A stretch of 64,000 nt of DNA from Allomuricauda sp. (GCA_003712125.1 RHLF01000001.1:868001-932000), one strand, 5' to 3'; shown: positions 1 through 9,741, numbered from the stretch's first letter. The notes: generated by a model from the letters alone, not told the origin. Numbers and translations: made by a program.

Positions 1-2789
1 CCTTGGATAATATCAGGTAATTGGAAATCGCTATTGCCTTGACCGGAACCTTGACCCGGCTGCATACTCTGCTGCATATTGTCCAATAGTTTCACCAAAA
101 AGTCAGCCAGACTGTTGCTTGCATTTAAAACATATTGTTGGTACGAAGCACCCTGATACACTTGGTTTTCAGCAATGCTTTCAAGCGATTTGTCAAGGTT
201 ATAGTACACTTCTGTAATTTGATCATTAACGAATTCTGATAGCTCGGCCCGACGCAACGAAAGTGCAAATAAACTGTCATCAACATGCTCGAAGAGACTC
301 CGCAATTCTTTTTGTTTTTTAACCGTACTGGAAATTCCAGTTTCCAAACTTGTGCCTTGCTGTACTTGCTCGAACAATGCCTCTTGTTTGAATGAAAACG
401 TAATTAAATTATCCAGTATTTGTCGCAACATTTCCGCATCTTCAGTTATGGTAGAGCCTCCTCCCATTGCCGCACTTTGTTGTAGTTTATTACCTAACTC
501 GCGCATTTTCTGTGCAGCCGACTGTTGTTTTTTGGCAGCGTTTTCCTGCAACTGTTGTTTTTCATCTGAACCAGATTCGGAAGACTCTTCTTTGTCCTGA
601 TGCTTGTTGATTTCCTTAAGAGCCTCCTCCTGATCTTCTTGTATGGCGTTCTGCTCTTGCTTATCAATATTAAAGTCCAATGGCTTTTGCAAACCTTCAT
701 TGTCCTTTTTTAGTTGGTCTATTTCTTGGTCGATGTCATCATACTTTTCATTCAGTTTCTTTTGTTGTTCCTCAGAAAAATCCTCCCCTATTTTCAATTG
801 AGACAACACCTCCTGTTCTTTGGCTATGGCGTCTAATTTTTGCGCCAATTGCGAAGCTTTTTCAGTGACGTAATAGCGTTTGGTGAGTTCCAATAACTGT
901 TCAAGATTACGTTGACTACTGTTTTGGCTTTTTCCTAATCCCTCAAGTTTTTTCTTTAACTCTTCTTTATCTATTTTATCAGCAATCTTGTTCAATTCTT
1001 CAAGCAATTCAGCATTCTTTTTGGCTTTTTCCTCTTGGCGTTCGAGCCGTTCTTTAAGCAACTGTTTTTCTAGGGCATCCAATTCATCTTTAAGGGTTTC
1101 CTTTAATTGATTGGTGAATTTTTGCATCAAATCTTCTTGTGTTTTTTGTTGCTTCAAAAATTGCTTTATTTGAGTCATGTCCTCAAAATCAAGATTCTTC
1201 TGTTGCTTTTGTTCTGCATTGATCTTATCCAAAGTTTCCTTTTGTTCTTCTTGCCTTTGTATGGATTTCTCGAATTTATCCAAAACATTTTCCTGAAATT
1301 CCAATTCCCTTTCCTTTATCTCATTACCGTTCAAAACGCGGGTTTGAAACGCTTGGCTACGGCTAACCTTTCCCCCGCGAAAGGGGTCGTTATCAACCGC
1401 TTCGAAATAAATTACATAATCGGTCCCTGGGCTTGTTTCCAATCCTGATGGGAAGGTATAATACACTTGCGAAAATGTACTTTTAGGTTCTTGTAGCAAT
1501 AGCCGCTGTATAGCGGTGGGTTGATCAACGGGGTGGGTTACCACCCTAAATTCAGTCACCTGATAATCATCTCCCAATTCACCCATAAAATAAAGTTGGT
1601 TCGCCCTTGTCGAATCAACAAACTGTTCCATTTTAATCGTTGGATTTTCATCGCGCACAACAGCGATTTCATAATTCAACTCTTCGTGATTCCTGATGTT
1701 TTGATTGGAAGCCGATATCTTGTAAGCCGTATTTTGAAACAAACTCCTTTCAATGTCGAAAGACGCCTCCTTCTTATTAAACAAATAAGATGTGTCTTTG
1801 GTTGACCAATCCAATTCATCAATATGTTTGCCCGAAACCTGCCAAGTAATACGTGTGCCTTCAGGAACGGTTGCGTTTCCCGTACCTTTTAAATTCTCGG
1901 CGCGCTTCAAAGTATACGCTGGAAAAATTAGCTGCATAGAAAAATCAAGAAGAGCCGGCGTATTGAGGCTTCGCATGGTGTAGTCCTTCGAGTTGAATTC
2001 ATTGGCCGACAACTTAAATGTTGTCTCTGCTATGGGCGCCTTAAAAACGTATTCATGAATTCCATCACGTTGTTGCATCAATAAACTTTCACCATCCAAA
2101 TCGATATATACCTCCTCTGGTCTTAATTGACCCTTTGTAACTACTTGTATTACAAGGTCTTGATCGTCCCAAACCGTTAAGCTGTCATTTAAAATATGAA
2201 AGGTGAACGGGGCGGGGGGGTCGTATGCTAAATCATAATTGACCACCCGTTCATAAGAACTAAAAAAGCTTCCGATACTACCTGATAGCCAAATAAGGGC
2301 CATCAGCATGACGGGAAAACCAACATACTTGGCATACTTCAAATTGTCTCTCGAATTGATTGCGGCAACAAAGGGAATGGTCTCAAGGTCCCGTGAGCGT
2401 TGTTCAATGCTAGCCAAAAGCAATTCTGACTTATGGGGGTTTTCTGCAAGCTCAATAAGATTTAAGAGCTTGTCGTTTACTTTTGAAAAGTGCTTGCCAA
2501 TTAACTTTGATGCTTCTTTGTTACTAAGCCCCTTTCGTAACCGAAACAAATAAAATAGCGGTACCACTATAAAACGATAGCCCAAGTAAAGGGCCCCCAA
2601 GCAAAGGGCTATCAATAAAATTAGGCGAGATGTGGAGCCCATCCAAAAAAAGTACTCCAAGGCTAAGATGATGAGAAAATAACTTCCCCCCAGTGCTAAA
2701 AACAATAGTGCGCCTTTTATCAATTGCATCTTGTAATACTTTGATACAAATTGATTCAGCTTACCTACTATTTTCTCGTAGCTTTTCAA
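1..2789 (-). CDS. DUF4175-family membrane/coiled-coil protein, 3' end outside window
   Basis: An open frame of about 929 codons runs on the minus strand to the window edge without a stop. The N-terminus has two hydrophobic stretches (about residues 28-45 and 50-70) and a third near 160. A periplasmic-type beta-rich part follows, then a very long Q/E/K-rich coiled coil (roughly + positions 600-1300). The last visible part is Met/Gln/Gly-rich and ends near FQLPDIIQG. This layout fits the large DUF4175 proteins common in Flavobacteriia, whose function is unknown. I chose the TTG at 2789-2787 because the conserved-looking start KSYEKIVGKLNQF follows it; the first ATG is at 2729. It is divergent from alkB. 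Confidence 0.72.
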   Translation of the reverse strand, partial: MKSYEKIVGKLNQFVSKYYKMQLIKGALLFLALGGSYFLIILALEYFFWMGSTSRLILLIALCLGALYLGYRFIVVPLFYLFRLRKGLSNKEASKLIGKHFSKVNDKLLNLIELAENPHKSELLLASIEQRSRDLETIPFVAAINSRDNLKYAKYVGFPVMLMALIWLSGSIGSFFSSYERVVNYDLAYDPPAPFTFHILNDSLTVWDDQDLVIQVVTKGQLRPEEVYIDLDGESLLMQQRDGIHEYVFKAPIAETTFKLSANEFNSKDYTMRSLNTPALLDFSMQLIFPAYTLKRAENLKGTGNATVPEGTRITWQVSGKHIDELDWSTKDTSYLFNKKEASFDIERSLFQNTAYKISASNQNIRNHEELNYEIAVVRDENPTIKMEQFVDSTRANQLYFMGELGDDYQVTEFRVVTHPVDQPTAIQRLLLQEPKSTFSQVYYTFPSGLETSPGTDYVIYFEAVDNDPFRGGKVSRSQAFQTRVLNGNEIKERELEFQENVLDKFEKSIQRQEEQKETLDKINAEQKQQKNLDFEDMTQIKQFLKQQKTQEDLMQKFTNQLKETLKDELDALEKQLLKERLERQEEKAKKNAELLEELNKIADKIDKEELKKKLEGLGKSQNSSQRNLEQLLELTKRYYVTEKASQLAQKLDAIAKEQEVLSQLKIGEDFSEEQQKKLNEKYDDIDQEIDQLKKDNEGLQKPLDFNIDKQEQNAIQEDQEEALKEINKHQDKEESSESGSDEKQQLQENAAKKQQSAAQKMRELGNKLQQSAAMGGGSTITEDAEMLRQILDNLITFSFKQEALFEQVQQGTSLETGISSTVKKQKELRSLFEHVDDSLFALSLRRAELSEFVNDQITEVYYNLDKSLESIAENQVYQGASYQQYVLNASNSLADFLVKLLDNMQQSMQPGQGSGQGNSDFQLPDIIQ

Positions 2790-2854
2790 ATTCTTTTATC
2801 TTTAATACCAAGATACCCCATCAACGGGGTTTTGGTTGAAAAAGTTGTGTTAAA

Positions 2855-3925
2855 ATGGATGATTGGAAGGATTTGAAATACCTGGCCGCATTGACCATAC
2901 CAATTGCGGCACTGATTAGCATCTACTTCAAGGGATGGTGGAGCTATTTTACGGTAATCTATGCTTTTGGCATGATTCCCCTACTCGAAATTTTGTTGCC
3001 TCAAGACAGGTCTAACCTAGAAGGTGAAGCGCTTGAGTCAAAACAGCATAGTCGATTATTCGATTGGATGCTCTACCTAAACCTTCCCATAGTTTATGGA
3101 ATGGTCGGGTTTTTGTTGTGGGACATTTCAACCCATACCTATATGCCCTATGAGATGATTGGCCTTGTTCTTTCTCTGGGCATCGTGCTAGGTGTCAACG
3201 GAATTAATGTTGCCCATGAACTTGGGCACCGCCAACAAAGCTGGGAACGCTTTTTAGGGAAGGCCTTGCTATTGCCCTCGTTCTATATGCATTTTTACAT
3301 CGAACACAATTTTGGTCATCACGCCCATGCGGCCACAGCAGAAGATCCTGCAACAGCCAAGTATGACCAGTCTGTCTACTCGTTTTGGTTCACTTCGGTC
3401 ACCCGTCAATATCGCAATGCTTGGGCAATCCAAAAAAAATTGCTTGCCCATGATTCCAAGAGCTTGCTTTCGGTCAAAAATGACATGCTCTGGTATTTGT
3501 TATTTCAGCTCGGTTATCTCATACTTGTCTTTGCAGTGCTTGGAATGCAAGGAGTTTGGTTTGCCGTGGCCGCTGGTATTGTAGGTTTCTTGCTTTTGGA
3601 AACAGTAAATTATATCGAGCATTATGGATTGATGCGTAAAAAATTGCCCACTGGTCGTTACGAAAGAGTCCGTGAATGCCACTCGTGGAACAGCAATCAT
3701 GTTATTGGTCGCATCGTGCTTTACGAACTCACTCGACATAGTGACCACCATTACAAATCAGCCAAAAAGTACCAAGTGCTCGACTATCACGATATTTCTC
3801 CCCAAATGCCCTATGGGTATCCCACAAGTATGGTGTTGTCTTTGGTTCCTCCGTTATGGTTTTCTATCATGAACCCAAGGGTGCCCCATGATATGAAACC
3901 CAAAACTTCGCTTTCAATAATTTAA
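2855..3925 (+). CDS. alkB: AlkB-type alkane 1-monooxygenase (membrane di-iron hydroxylase)
   Basis: The 356-aa integral membrane protein carries all the histidine motifs of the AlkB branch of the fatty-acid desaturase/hydroxylase superfamily: HELGH at 121-125, EHNFGHH at 150-156, the AlkB signature NYIEHYG at 252-258 and RHSDHHY at 294-300. Four to six hydrophobic helices surround them (about 11-27, 33-48, 72-90, 100-118, 212-250). The family hydroxylates the terminal carbon of medium-chain alkanes with O2 and electrons from rubredoxin. No rubredoxin or rubredoxin reductase gene lies in this window, so the electron donor must be elsewhere. The start ATG lies 65 bp from the divergent DUF4175 gene. 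The substrate range cannot be read from sequence. Confidence 0.9.
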   Translation: MDDWKDLKYLAALTIPIAALISIYFKGWWSYFTVIYAFGMIPLLEILLPQDRSNLEGEALESKQHSRLFDWMLYLNLPIVYGMVGFLLWDISTHTYMPYEMIGLVLSLGIVLGVNGINVAHELGHRQQSWERFLGKALLLPSFYMHFYIEHNFGHHAHAATAEDPATAKYDQSVYSFWFTSVTRQYRNAWAIQKKLLAHDSKSLLSVKNDMLWYLLFQLGYLILVFAVLGMQGVWFAVAAGIVGFLLLETVNYIEHYGLMRKKLPTGRYERVRECHSWNSNHVIGRIVLYELTRHSDHHYKSAKKYQVLDYHDISPQMPYGYPTSMVLSLVPPLWFSIMNPRVPHDMKPKTSLSII

Positions 3926-3979
3926 GACCGAGCAGAACCTATCATAATGGCAACAATTTCAATCCTTGTTTGCAAGCCC

Positions 3980-3987
3980 TATCTTTG
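3980..3987 (+). promoter_or_regulatory. -7 box TATCTTTG of gltX
   Basis: A perfect match to the Bacteroidota sigma-70 -7 consensus TAnnTTTG lies 14 bp before the gltX start. TTTC at 3957-3960 lies 19 bp upstream and could serve as a weak -33 element. Confidence 0.55.
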
Positions 3988-4001
3988 TTGCTCAATTTTG
4001 A

Positions 4002-5510
4002 ATGATGAGTGAAAACATCAGGGTCCGTTTTGCCCCAAGTCCCACTGGACCTTTACACATAGGAGGTGTTCGAACAGCGCTATTTAATTATTTTTTTGCC
4101 AAAAAACACGGCGGCACTTTTGTGCTCCGTATTGAAGATACAGACCAAAATAGGTATGTTGAGGGCGCCGAAGATTACATTAAAAATGCCTTGGACTGGT
4201 GCAACATACCCTTTGATGAGGGGCCCGGTAAAGAAGGTGGTTTTGGACCCTACCGCCAAAGCGAACGAAAAGACCTTTACCAAAACTTCGCTGACCAGCT
4301 TATCAAAAATGGCCACGCCTATTATGCCTTCGATACCCCTGAAACTTTGGATTTTCATCGTAAGGATCACGAGGCCAAGGGCAAAACATTTATATACAAT
4401 TGGCATAACCGTTTAAAGTTGTCCAATTCGCTTTCTCTTACTGCCGAAGAAGTTCAAAAGAAACTTGATGCGGAAGCGCCCTATGTCATTCGATTTAAAT
4501 CTCCTCAAGACCGTGAATTGGTGCTGAATGATGCAGTCCGTGGCGAGATCCGCATCGACTCCAATATTCTTGATGACAAAATCTTGTTCAAAAGCGATGG
4601 CATGCCCACCTACCACTTGGCCAATATCGTTGATGATCATTTGATGCAGATTACCCATGTAATCCGCGGTGAAGAGTGGTTGCCTTCCTTGGCCTTGCAC
4701 CACCTACTTTATGAGGCATTTGGTTGGCAAAAGCCAGTGTTTGCCCATTTACCCTTAATTCTGAAGCCTACCGGCAAAGGAAAATTAAGCAAGCGCGATG
4801 CCGACAAGGGCGGTTTCCCCATATTTCCATTGTCATGGGAAACGTCAAAGGGATATCGCGAGGCTGGATACTTTCCAGAAGCCGTTGTCAATTTCTTGGC
4901 TTTTTTAGGCTGGAACCCAGGAACGGAACAGGAACTGTTCGCCTTGGATGAATTGACCTCCGCATTTTCCTTGGAACGCGTGAACAAATCAGGGGCGCGA
5001 TTTGACCCTGAAAAAACACGTTGGTACAACCAACAGTGGCTGCAAAGAAAAAGTGATGCCGAGTTGGCTGAGCTTTTTGAATCCGTTTTATCGGACAAAG
5101 GATTTTCTTCGACTGAGCAAGATGTCGGGTACGTAACAACTGTGGTTTCTTTAATTAAAGAACGGGCGAGCTTCGTTCAGGATTTTTGGGACCTTGCAGA
5201 TTTCTTCTTTGAGGCACCGACAAGTTATCCGGAAAAAGCGGTCAAAAAGCAATGGAAGGAAGATACCCCGAATATCCTAGGAAAGGTAGGCGAATTGCTA
5301 GCAGGGTTAGACGACTTTTCTACATCACATATCGAAAAAACAGTCAAGGACTGGATTGGCAACCAAGAACTTTCTTTCGGGAAGGTTATGCCCCCATTGC
5401 GGTTGGTCATTGTGGGAGATATGAAAGGGCCGGATTTGTTTGTGATCATGGAGCTTCTTGGAAAAGAAGAGTGCGTAAATCGAATCCATTGGGCCATTCA
5501 GGTTTTGTAA
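4002..5510 (+). CDS. gltX: Glutamyl-tRNA synthetase
   Basis: A 502-aa class I synthetase that charges tRNA-Glu with glutamate in the cytoplasm. The HIGH-type motif is PLHIGG at about 17-22, inside the diagnostic FAPSPTGPLHIGG start. The KMSKS loop is KLSKR at 261-265. The substrate-binding part (RIEDTDQNR, 43-51) and the YHLANIVDDH and IRGEEW segments (204-226) are typical of GluRS. Length matches the bacterial family of about 470-510 aa. Two adjacent ATGs (4002 and 4005) are possible starts. A separate glutaminyl-tRNA synthetase is encoded at 7797-9482, so this enzyme probably need not misacylate tRNA-Gln. Confidence 0.97.
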   Translation: MMSENIRVRFAPSPTGPLHIGGVRTALFNYFFAKKHGGTFVLRIEDTDQNRYVEGAEDYIKNALDWCNIPFDEGPGKEGGFGPYRQSERKDLYQNFADQLIKNGHAYYAFDTPETLDFHRKDHEAKGKTFIYNWHNRLKLSNSLSLTAEEVQKKLDAEAPYVIRFKSPQDRELVLNDAVRGEIRIDSNILDDKILFKSDGMPTYHLANIVDDHLMQITHVIRGEEWLPSLALHHLLYEAFGWQKPVFAHLPLILKPTGKGKLSKRDADKGGFPIFPLSWETSKGYREAGYFPEAVVNFLAFLGWNPGTEQELFALDELTSAFSLERVNKSGARFDPEKTRWYNQQWLQRKSDAELAELFESVLSDKGFSSTEQDVGYVTTVVSLIKERASFVQDFWDLADFFFEAPTSYPEKAVKKQWKEDTPNILGKVGELLAGLDDFSTSHIEKTVKDWIGNQELSFGKVMPPLRLVIVGDMKGPDLFVIMELLGKEECVNRIHWAIQVL

Positions 5511-5523
5511 CATTTCTTTACTT

Positions 5524-5551
5524 GTCTAGACTAATCATATCCTAGACTTTT
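5524..5551 (+). terminator. Weak hairpin after gltX
   Basis: The inverted repeat GTCTAG (5524-5529) and CTAGAC (5542-5547) is followed by TTTT. The 6-bp stem and 12-nt loop make this a weak candidate for gltX transcript termination. Confidence 0.3.
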
Positions 5552-5586
5552 GTAATTTCCTTGTCCAACCTTTTAAACACTATACA

Positions 5587-6522
5587 ATGGGTAATTTTAT
5601 TTTGATTCCGATTATCTTTTTTGGCCTGATCATATTTTTGGCCTCTTTCTTTATTGTCAAGCAACAGACTGCTGTTGTAATCGAACGTTTTGGTCGTTTC
5701 CAAAGCATACGAAATTCAGGATTGCAGTTGAAGATTCCGTTGGTAGATCGAATTGCAGGGCGTTTGAGTTTAAAAATTCAACAACTTGATGTGATTGTAG
5801 AAACCAAGACCCTCGATGATGTATTTGTAAAGTTGAAAGTATCCGTTCAATATTTGGTGATTCGCGAAAAAGTATACGACGCCTTTTATAAATTGGAATA
5901 TCCTCATGATCAAATCACCTCCTTTGTCTTTGATGTGGTTCGTGCCGAGGTGCCCAAAATGAAATTGGATGATGTCTTCGTCAAAAAAGATGATATCGCC
6001 ATTGCGGTCAAACGTGAACTGCAAGAATACATGTCAGAATACGGGTATGATATCATCAAGACTCTTGTGACCGATATAGACCCTGATGCCCAGGTAAAAG
6101 CAGCAATGAACCGTATCAATGCTTCTGAGCGTGAGAAAATCGCTGCCCAATTTGAAGGGGATGCCGCCCGCATACTTATTGTAGAGAAGGCAAAGGCTGA
6201 GGCGGAGAGCAAGCGTTTGCAAGGGCAGGGAATTGCTGACCAGCGACGCGAAATTGCTCGAGGTCTCGAAGAATCTGTGGAGGTGTTGAACAAGGTGGGC
6301 ATTAATTCGCAAGAAGCCTCGGCGCTAATTGTTGTAACCCAGCATTATGACACCTTACAGGCCATTGGTGAAGAGACGAATAGCAATCTTATCTTGTTGC
6401 CTAACTCACCACAGGCCGGAAGCGATATGCTGAATGATATGGTTGCTTCGTTTACGGCCAGCAATATGATCGGTGAGCAAATGAAAAAGCAGAATCGCAA
6501 CAAGGGTGGTGAAAATTCATAG
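5587..6522 (+). CDS. SPFH/Band 7 (stomatin/prohibitin-like) membrane protein
   Basis: A 311-aa protein with one N-terminal membrane helix (about 3-24) followed by a Band 7 domain (from KQQTAVVIERFGRF, about 25-200). An Ala/Glu-rich coiled-coil region then starts near EREKIAAQ (about 183-240). This is the architecture of the QmcA/stomatin-like branch, which forms large oligomeric scaffolds at the inner membrane and often affects proteases or membrane order. Its specific role here is unknown. The 3' end overlaps the next gene by 17 bp, suggesting translational coupling with the VCBS protein. It starts 76 bp after gltX. Confidence 0.9.
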   Translation: MGNFILIPIIFFGLIIFLASFFIVKQQTAVVIERFGRFQSIRNSGLQLKIPLVDRIAGRLSLKIQQLDVIVETKTLDDVFVKLKVSVQYLVIREKVYDAFYKLEYPHDQITSFVFDVVRAEVPKMKLDDVFVKKDDIAIAVKRELQEYMSEYGYDIIKTLVTDIDPDAQVKAAMNRINASEREKIAAQFEGDAARILIVEKAKAEAESKRLQGQGIADQRREIARGLEESVEVLNKVGINSQEASALIVVTQHYDTLQAIGEETNSNLILLPNSPQAGSDMLNDMVASFTASNMIGEQMKKQNRNKGGENS

Positions 6523-7630
6523 ACTATTTGCAGTGCTTCTACTGCTTCCCATTTTGGGGTGGTGTCAAAGCCATCCCTTTTTTAATCCGGGCAGTTTTTT
6601 GAGCCTTGGGGCAGCAGAAGGCCGAACGGCATCTGTTGCTGCTGCCGACTTGGATGGTGATGGCGACCTCGATGTGGTAACGGCCGAGGGCAGGCATTGG
6701 CCTGCCGCCAATCATATATTTTATAATGTAGGGAATGGGGTGTTCCGTACTTCAAGGGTGGTGGATGCCGAATGGTCGTCGTGTTATGCTGCCGAACTGG
6801 GTGACTTGGATGGTGATGGTGATATTGACATTGTTACGGGAAACGACCGGCATCCCAACATTTGGTACCAGAACAACGGTAACGGCATTTTCGAGCGCGT
6901 TGGTTCGGTTGGAGGAGAGGCAACACCTACACGAAATGTGGGTTTAAGTGATCTTGATGGGGACGGAGATCTTGATGTCCTTTTCACCAACCGAGGTGCT
7001 CCCAATGAAATTGCGGTCAACGATGGCCGAGGTAATTTTAACAACATTCTTCCCTTTGGCAATCAAGATGATGCCACCATAGATATCGTTGCTGCAGATA
7101 TGAATAATGATGGCAAGTTGGATTTGGTGTTGGCCAACCGGAACAAGCAACAGAATTATGTTTATTTTCAGGGCGCTACCTTTGAATTCACCAAAAAAAT
7201 TCCATTTGGGACAGGTGCAGACGAAACCCGATCAGTTGCTGTTGCCGATTTTGATCAAGATGGCATTTTAGATATTGCCACAGGAAATCTAATTGGATCC
7301 AATGTCATCTATTTTGGTGGTGCAAATGGTTTTGTACGAAGTTTGGTCTACGAAGAAAATGATTATGCCACTGCCAGCGTTAAAACTTCAGATTTAAACA
7401 ATGATGGATTTATCGACATCGTTAATGGCAATGGAGAAGAAGTAAATTATGCCTACATCAATCAGGGTGGAAAATCATTCAAAAAAATTCCTTTGAATGA
7501 GGAGCGTAAAATGGACACCTATGATATTCACTTGGCGGATATCAATGGCGATGGATTTGTTGATATTCTGGAAGCCAATTCTGGAGATTTGAACATCTAT
7601 TACTTTAACTCCTTCGGAAGAATGAAATAG
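6506..7630 (+). CDS. Secreted VCBS/FG-GAP repeat beta-propeller protein
   Basis: A 374-aa protein with an N-terminal signal peptide (about 1-22). At least seven repeats follow, each with a Ca-binding loop of the type DLDGDGDLD: AADLDGDGDLD, LGDLDGDGDID, LSDLDGDGDLD, AADMNNDGKLD, VADFDQDGILD, TSDLNNDGFID and LADINGDGFVD. Seven blades make a complete integrin-like beta-propeller. There is no T9SS C-terminal domain and no enzyme domain, so it is probably a surface or periplasmic binding protein of unknown ligand. The start is one of two tandem GTG codons (6506 or 6509) inside the end of the SPFH gene. Confidence 0.85.
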   Translation: MVKIHRLFAVLLLLPILGWCQSHPFFNPGSFLSLGAAEGRTASVAAADLDGDGDLDVVTAEGRHWPAANHIFYNVGNGVFRTSRVVDAEWSSCYAAELGDLDGDGDIDIVTGNDRHPNIWYQNNGNGIFERVGSVGGEATPTRNVGLSDLDGDGDLDVLFTNRGAPNEIAVNDGRGNFNNILPFGNQDDATIDIVAADMNNDGKLDLVLANRNKQQNYVYFQGATFEFTKKIPFGTGADETRSVAVADFDQDGILDIATGNLIGSNVIYFGGANGFVRSLVYEENDYATASVKTSDLNNDGFIDIVNGNGEEVNYAYINQGGKSFKKIPLNEERKMDTYDIHLADINGDGFVDILEANSGDLNIYYFNSFGRMK

Positions 7631-7796
7631 CCAAAATAACGCCCGCTGAGCAACGTTGGGGCCAACAACAAGGAAAATGGTTTGGCGAAAATTAAAAAGG
7701 GCGCTAAGGCCTTTAAAATGGGTCGTTTAAATAGAAAATACCGATTGATATAATTCTTAAAATAAGATTTTCTTATACGAAGGTTTTTCTTTCAAA

Positions 7797-9482
7797 TTAA
7801 TCCTTCTGTTCCAATTTTGCCCAAGTATCGCGTAGCGGAACCGTTCGATTAAAAACAGGGTGTTCGGCAGAGGAATCTGTATCTACGTTAAAATAACCCA
7901 ATCGTTGGAATTGGACCCTGTCACCAATTTTTAAATCTTTTAAACTAGGCTCCAAATACCCGGTAACCTTGTTCAAGGAATCAGGATTCACAAAATCCAT
8001 AAAATCCTTGTCCTTATGTCCGTCTGGTGTTGGGTCGTTAAACAGGCGATCATAAATGCGCACTTCAGCTGTAATGGCGTGTTTGACGGAAACCCAATGT
8101 AACGTTCCCTTTACTTTTCTCAAACTTTCCTCCGTACCACTGCCACTTTTGCTTTTAGGGTCATAGGTGCACTGTACCTCAACCACATTGCCTTCTTCAT
8201 CTTTGGTGCAGCTTTCGGCCTTGATGATGTAGCCATTTTTCAATCGTACTTCGCCTCCGAGTTTTAACCTAAAGAATTTGCGGTTGGCCTCCTCGCGAAA
8301 ATCTTCCTTTTCAATATAAATTTCCCTTGAAAAAGGCACAGATCTAGATCCGGCCGATGCATCTTCAGGATTGTTTTCGGCACCCAACCATTCTTCCTCG
8401 CCTTCAGGATAGTTCGTAATAACTACCTTGAGCGGATTCAATACGGCCATTACCCGCGAAGCTATCTTGTTAAGGTGGTCGCGTACGTGAAATTCTAGCA
8501 ACGAAACGTCTACAACATTTTCACGTTTGGCGATTCCAATGGTATGGGCAAAATTCCGGATGGACTCAGGGGTATAGCCCCTTCTTCGCATCCCAGAAAT
8601 TGTAGGCATACGAGGATCGTCCCAGCCTGACACAACGCCTTCTTCAACCAGTTTTAATAGTTTTCGCTTACTAACCACAGTGTGGCTCAGGTTTCTTCTT
8701 GCAAATTCGCGTTGTTTCGGCCGTAGTTTCTCTGGAGAAACCAATTGATCCAAACACCAATCATATAACTCCCTATGTGGCAAAAATTCTAACGTACACA
8801 GCGAATGGGATACTTGCTCAATATAATCGCCTTGACCATGCGCCCAATCGTATAAGGGATAAATACACCAATCGGTATTTGTTCTGTGGTGAGCTTTGTG
8901 CAACACCCGATATAATATGGGGTCTCGCATCAGCATATTGGGTGAGGCCATGTCAATTTTGGCCCTTAGCACATGCTCTCCTTCAGGAAAGTCGCCTTTC
9001 TTCATCGCTTCAAAAAGCGCTAGGTTCTCTTCGACCGTGCGGTTGCGAAATGGGCTGGCCAAACCAGGTTCGGTGGGCGTTCCCTTCTGTTGGGCCATGG
9101 CTTCTGAAGACTGACTGTCAACATAGGCCTTGCCATTTTTGATGAGTTGAACGGCCCAATCGTACAATTGCTGGAAATAATCGGAGGCGTAACATTCATT
9201 GGCCCAGGTATATCCAAGCCATTCGACATCCCGCTTTATGGCATCGACATACTCTTGTTCCTCTTTGGTCGGATTCGTGTCATCAAACCTTAGGTTTACC
9301 GGGGCATCATAGCGTTCCCCCAAGCCAAAATTCAAACAAATCGAACTTGCGTGACCCACATGCAAGTAGCCATTGGGCTCGGGTGGAAAACGAAAACGAA
9401 GCACATCTTTCGAATACCCGGTATTCAGATCTTCTTCGATGATATGTTCGATAAAATTGAGTGATTTTTCTGCTGCGTCCAT
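7797..9482 (-). CDS. glnS: Glutaminyl-tRNA synthetase
   Basis: A 561-aa class I synthetase that attaches glutamine directly to tRNA-Gln. The HIGH motif is HVGH at 41-44 inside the GlnRS signature RFPPEPNGYLHVGH. The KMSKS loop is VVSKRKL at about 269-275, followed by the conserved GWDDPRMPTI segment. The C-terminal half (about 340-561) is the two beta-barrel anticodon-binding domain. Length agrees with the E. coli enzyme (about 554 aa). The gene is convergent with the VCBS gene, with a 166-bp gap in which I see only a small AT-rich hairpin near 7762-7776. It is divergent from the spr-type operon. Confidence 0.97.
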   Translation of the reverse strand: MDAAEKSLNFIEHIIEEDLNTGYSKDVLRFRFPPEPNGYLHVGHASSICLNFGLGERYDAPVNLRFDDTNPTKEEQEYVDAIKRDVEWLGYTWANECYASDYFQQLYDWAVQLIKNGKAYVDSQSSEAMAQQKGTPTEPGLASPFRNRTVEENLALFEAMKKGDFPEGEHVLRAKIDMASPNMLMRDPILYRVLHKAHHRTNTDWCIYPLYDWAHGQGDYIEQVSHSLCTLEFLPHRELYDWCLDQLVSPEKLRPKQREFARRNLSHTVVSKRKLLKLVEEGVVSGWDDPRMPTISGMRRRGYTPESIRNFAHTIGIAKRENVVDVSLLEFHVRDHLNKIASRVMAVLNPLKVVITNYPEGEEEWLGAENNPEDASAGSRSVPFSREIYIEKEDFREEANRKFFRLKLGGEVRLKNGYIIKAESCTKDEEGNVVEVQCTYDPKSKSGSGTEESLRKVKGTLHWVSVKHAITAEVRIYDRLFNDPTPDGHKDKDFMDFVNPDSLNKVTGYLEPSLKDLKIGDRVQFQRLGYFNVDTDSSAEHPVFNRTVPLRDTWAKLEQKD

Positions 9483-9498
9483 TCCTCAAAATAAGGCA

Positions 9499-9506
9499 CA
9501 AATGTA
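9499..9506 (-). promoter_or_regulatory. -7 box TACATTTG of glnS
   Basis: A perfect TAnnTTTG on the minus strand, 16 bp upstream of the glnS ATG. No clear -33 element was seen. Confidence 0.45.
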
Positions 9507-9741
9507 GCAAAAATGGGCAGTTTATCGGATTTATTAAACCGTTCTTCATACAAATAACCCGATTTCACAACAGATTTATGGGGCACCACAACAATAAATT
9601 CGCTATCGCTCACAATAAAGGCATATTTGTTATTGGAATATTGTATGGAAAAAGCTCGCTCAGCGGGCCGAAAAAAAACTAACTAGAAATATCCAGGGCG
9701 GCCCCCCAAACTCGTCTTGGTAACTTAAAGCTACTGATGCC

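Noticed and set aside
352-2553. Several short plus-strand open frames across the first 2.5 kb
   Set aside because: They lie opposite the long DUF4175 frame and their products are low-complexity antisense translations.
2813-2828. Hairpin ACCCC/GGGGT between DUF4175 and alkB as terminator
   Set aside because: It lies between two divergent starts where no transcript should end, and the stem is only 5 bp.
6506-6580. Lipoprotein signal in the VCBS protein (LGWC)
   Set aside because: Trp at the -1 position does not fit a lipobox; a normal signal peptide is more likely.
7762-7776. Hairpin ATAAGA/TCTTAT as shared terminator of the VCBS gene and glnS
   Set aside because: The 6-bp A/T stem with a 3-nt loop is too weak, and no T run follows in either direction.
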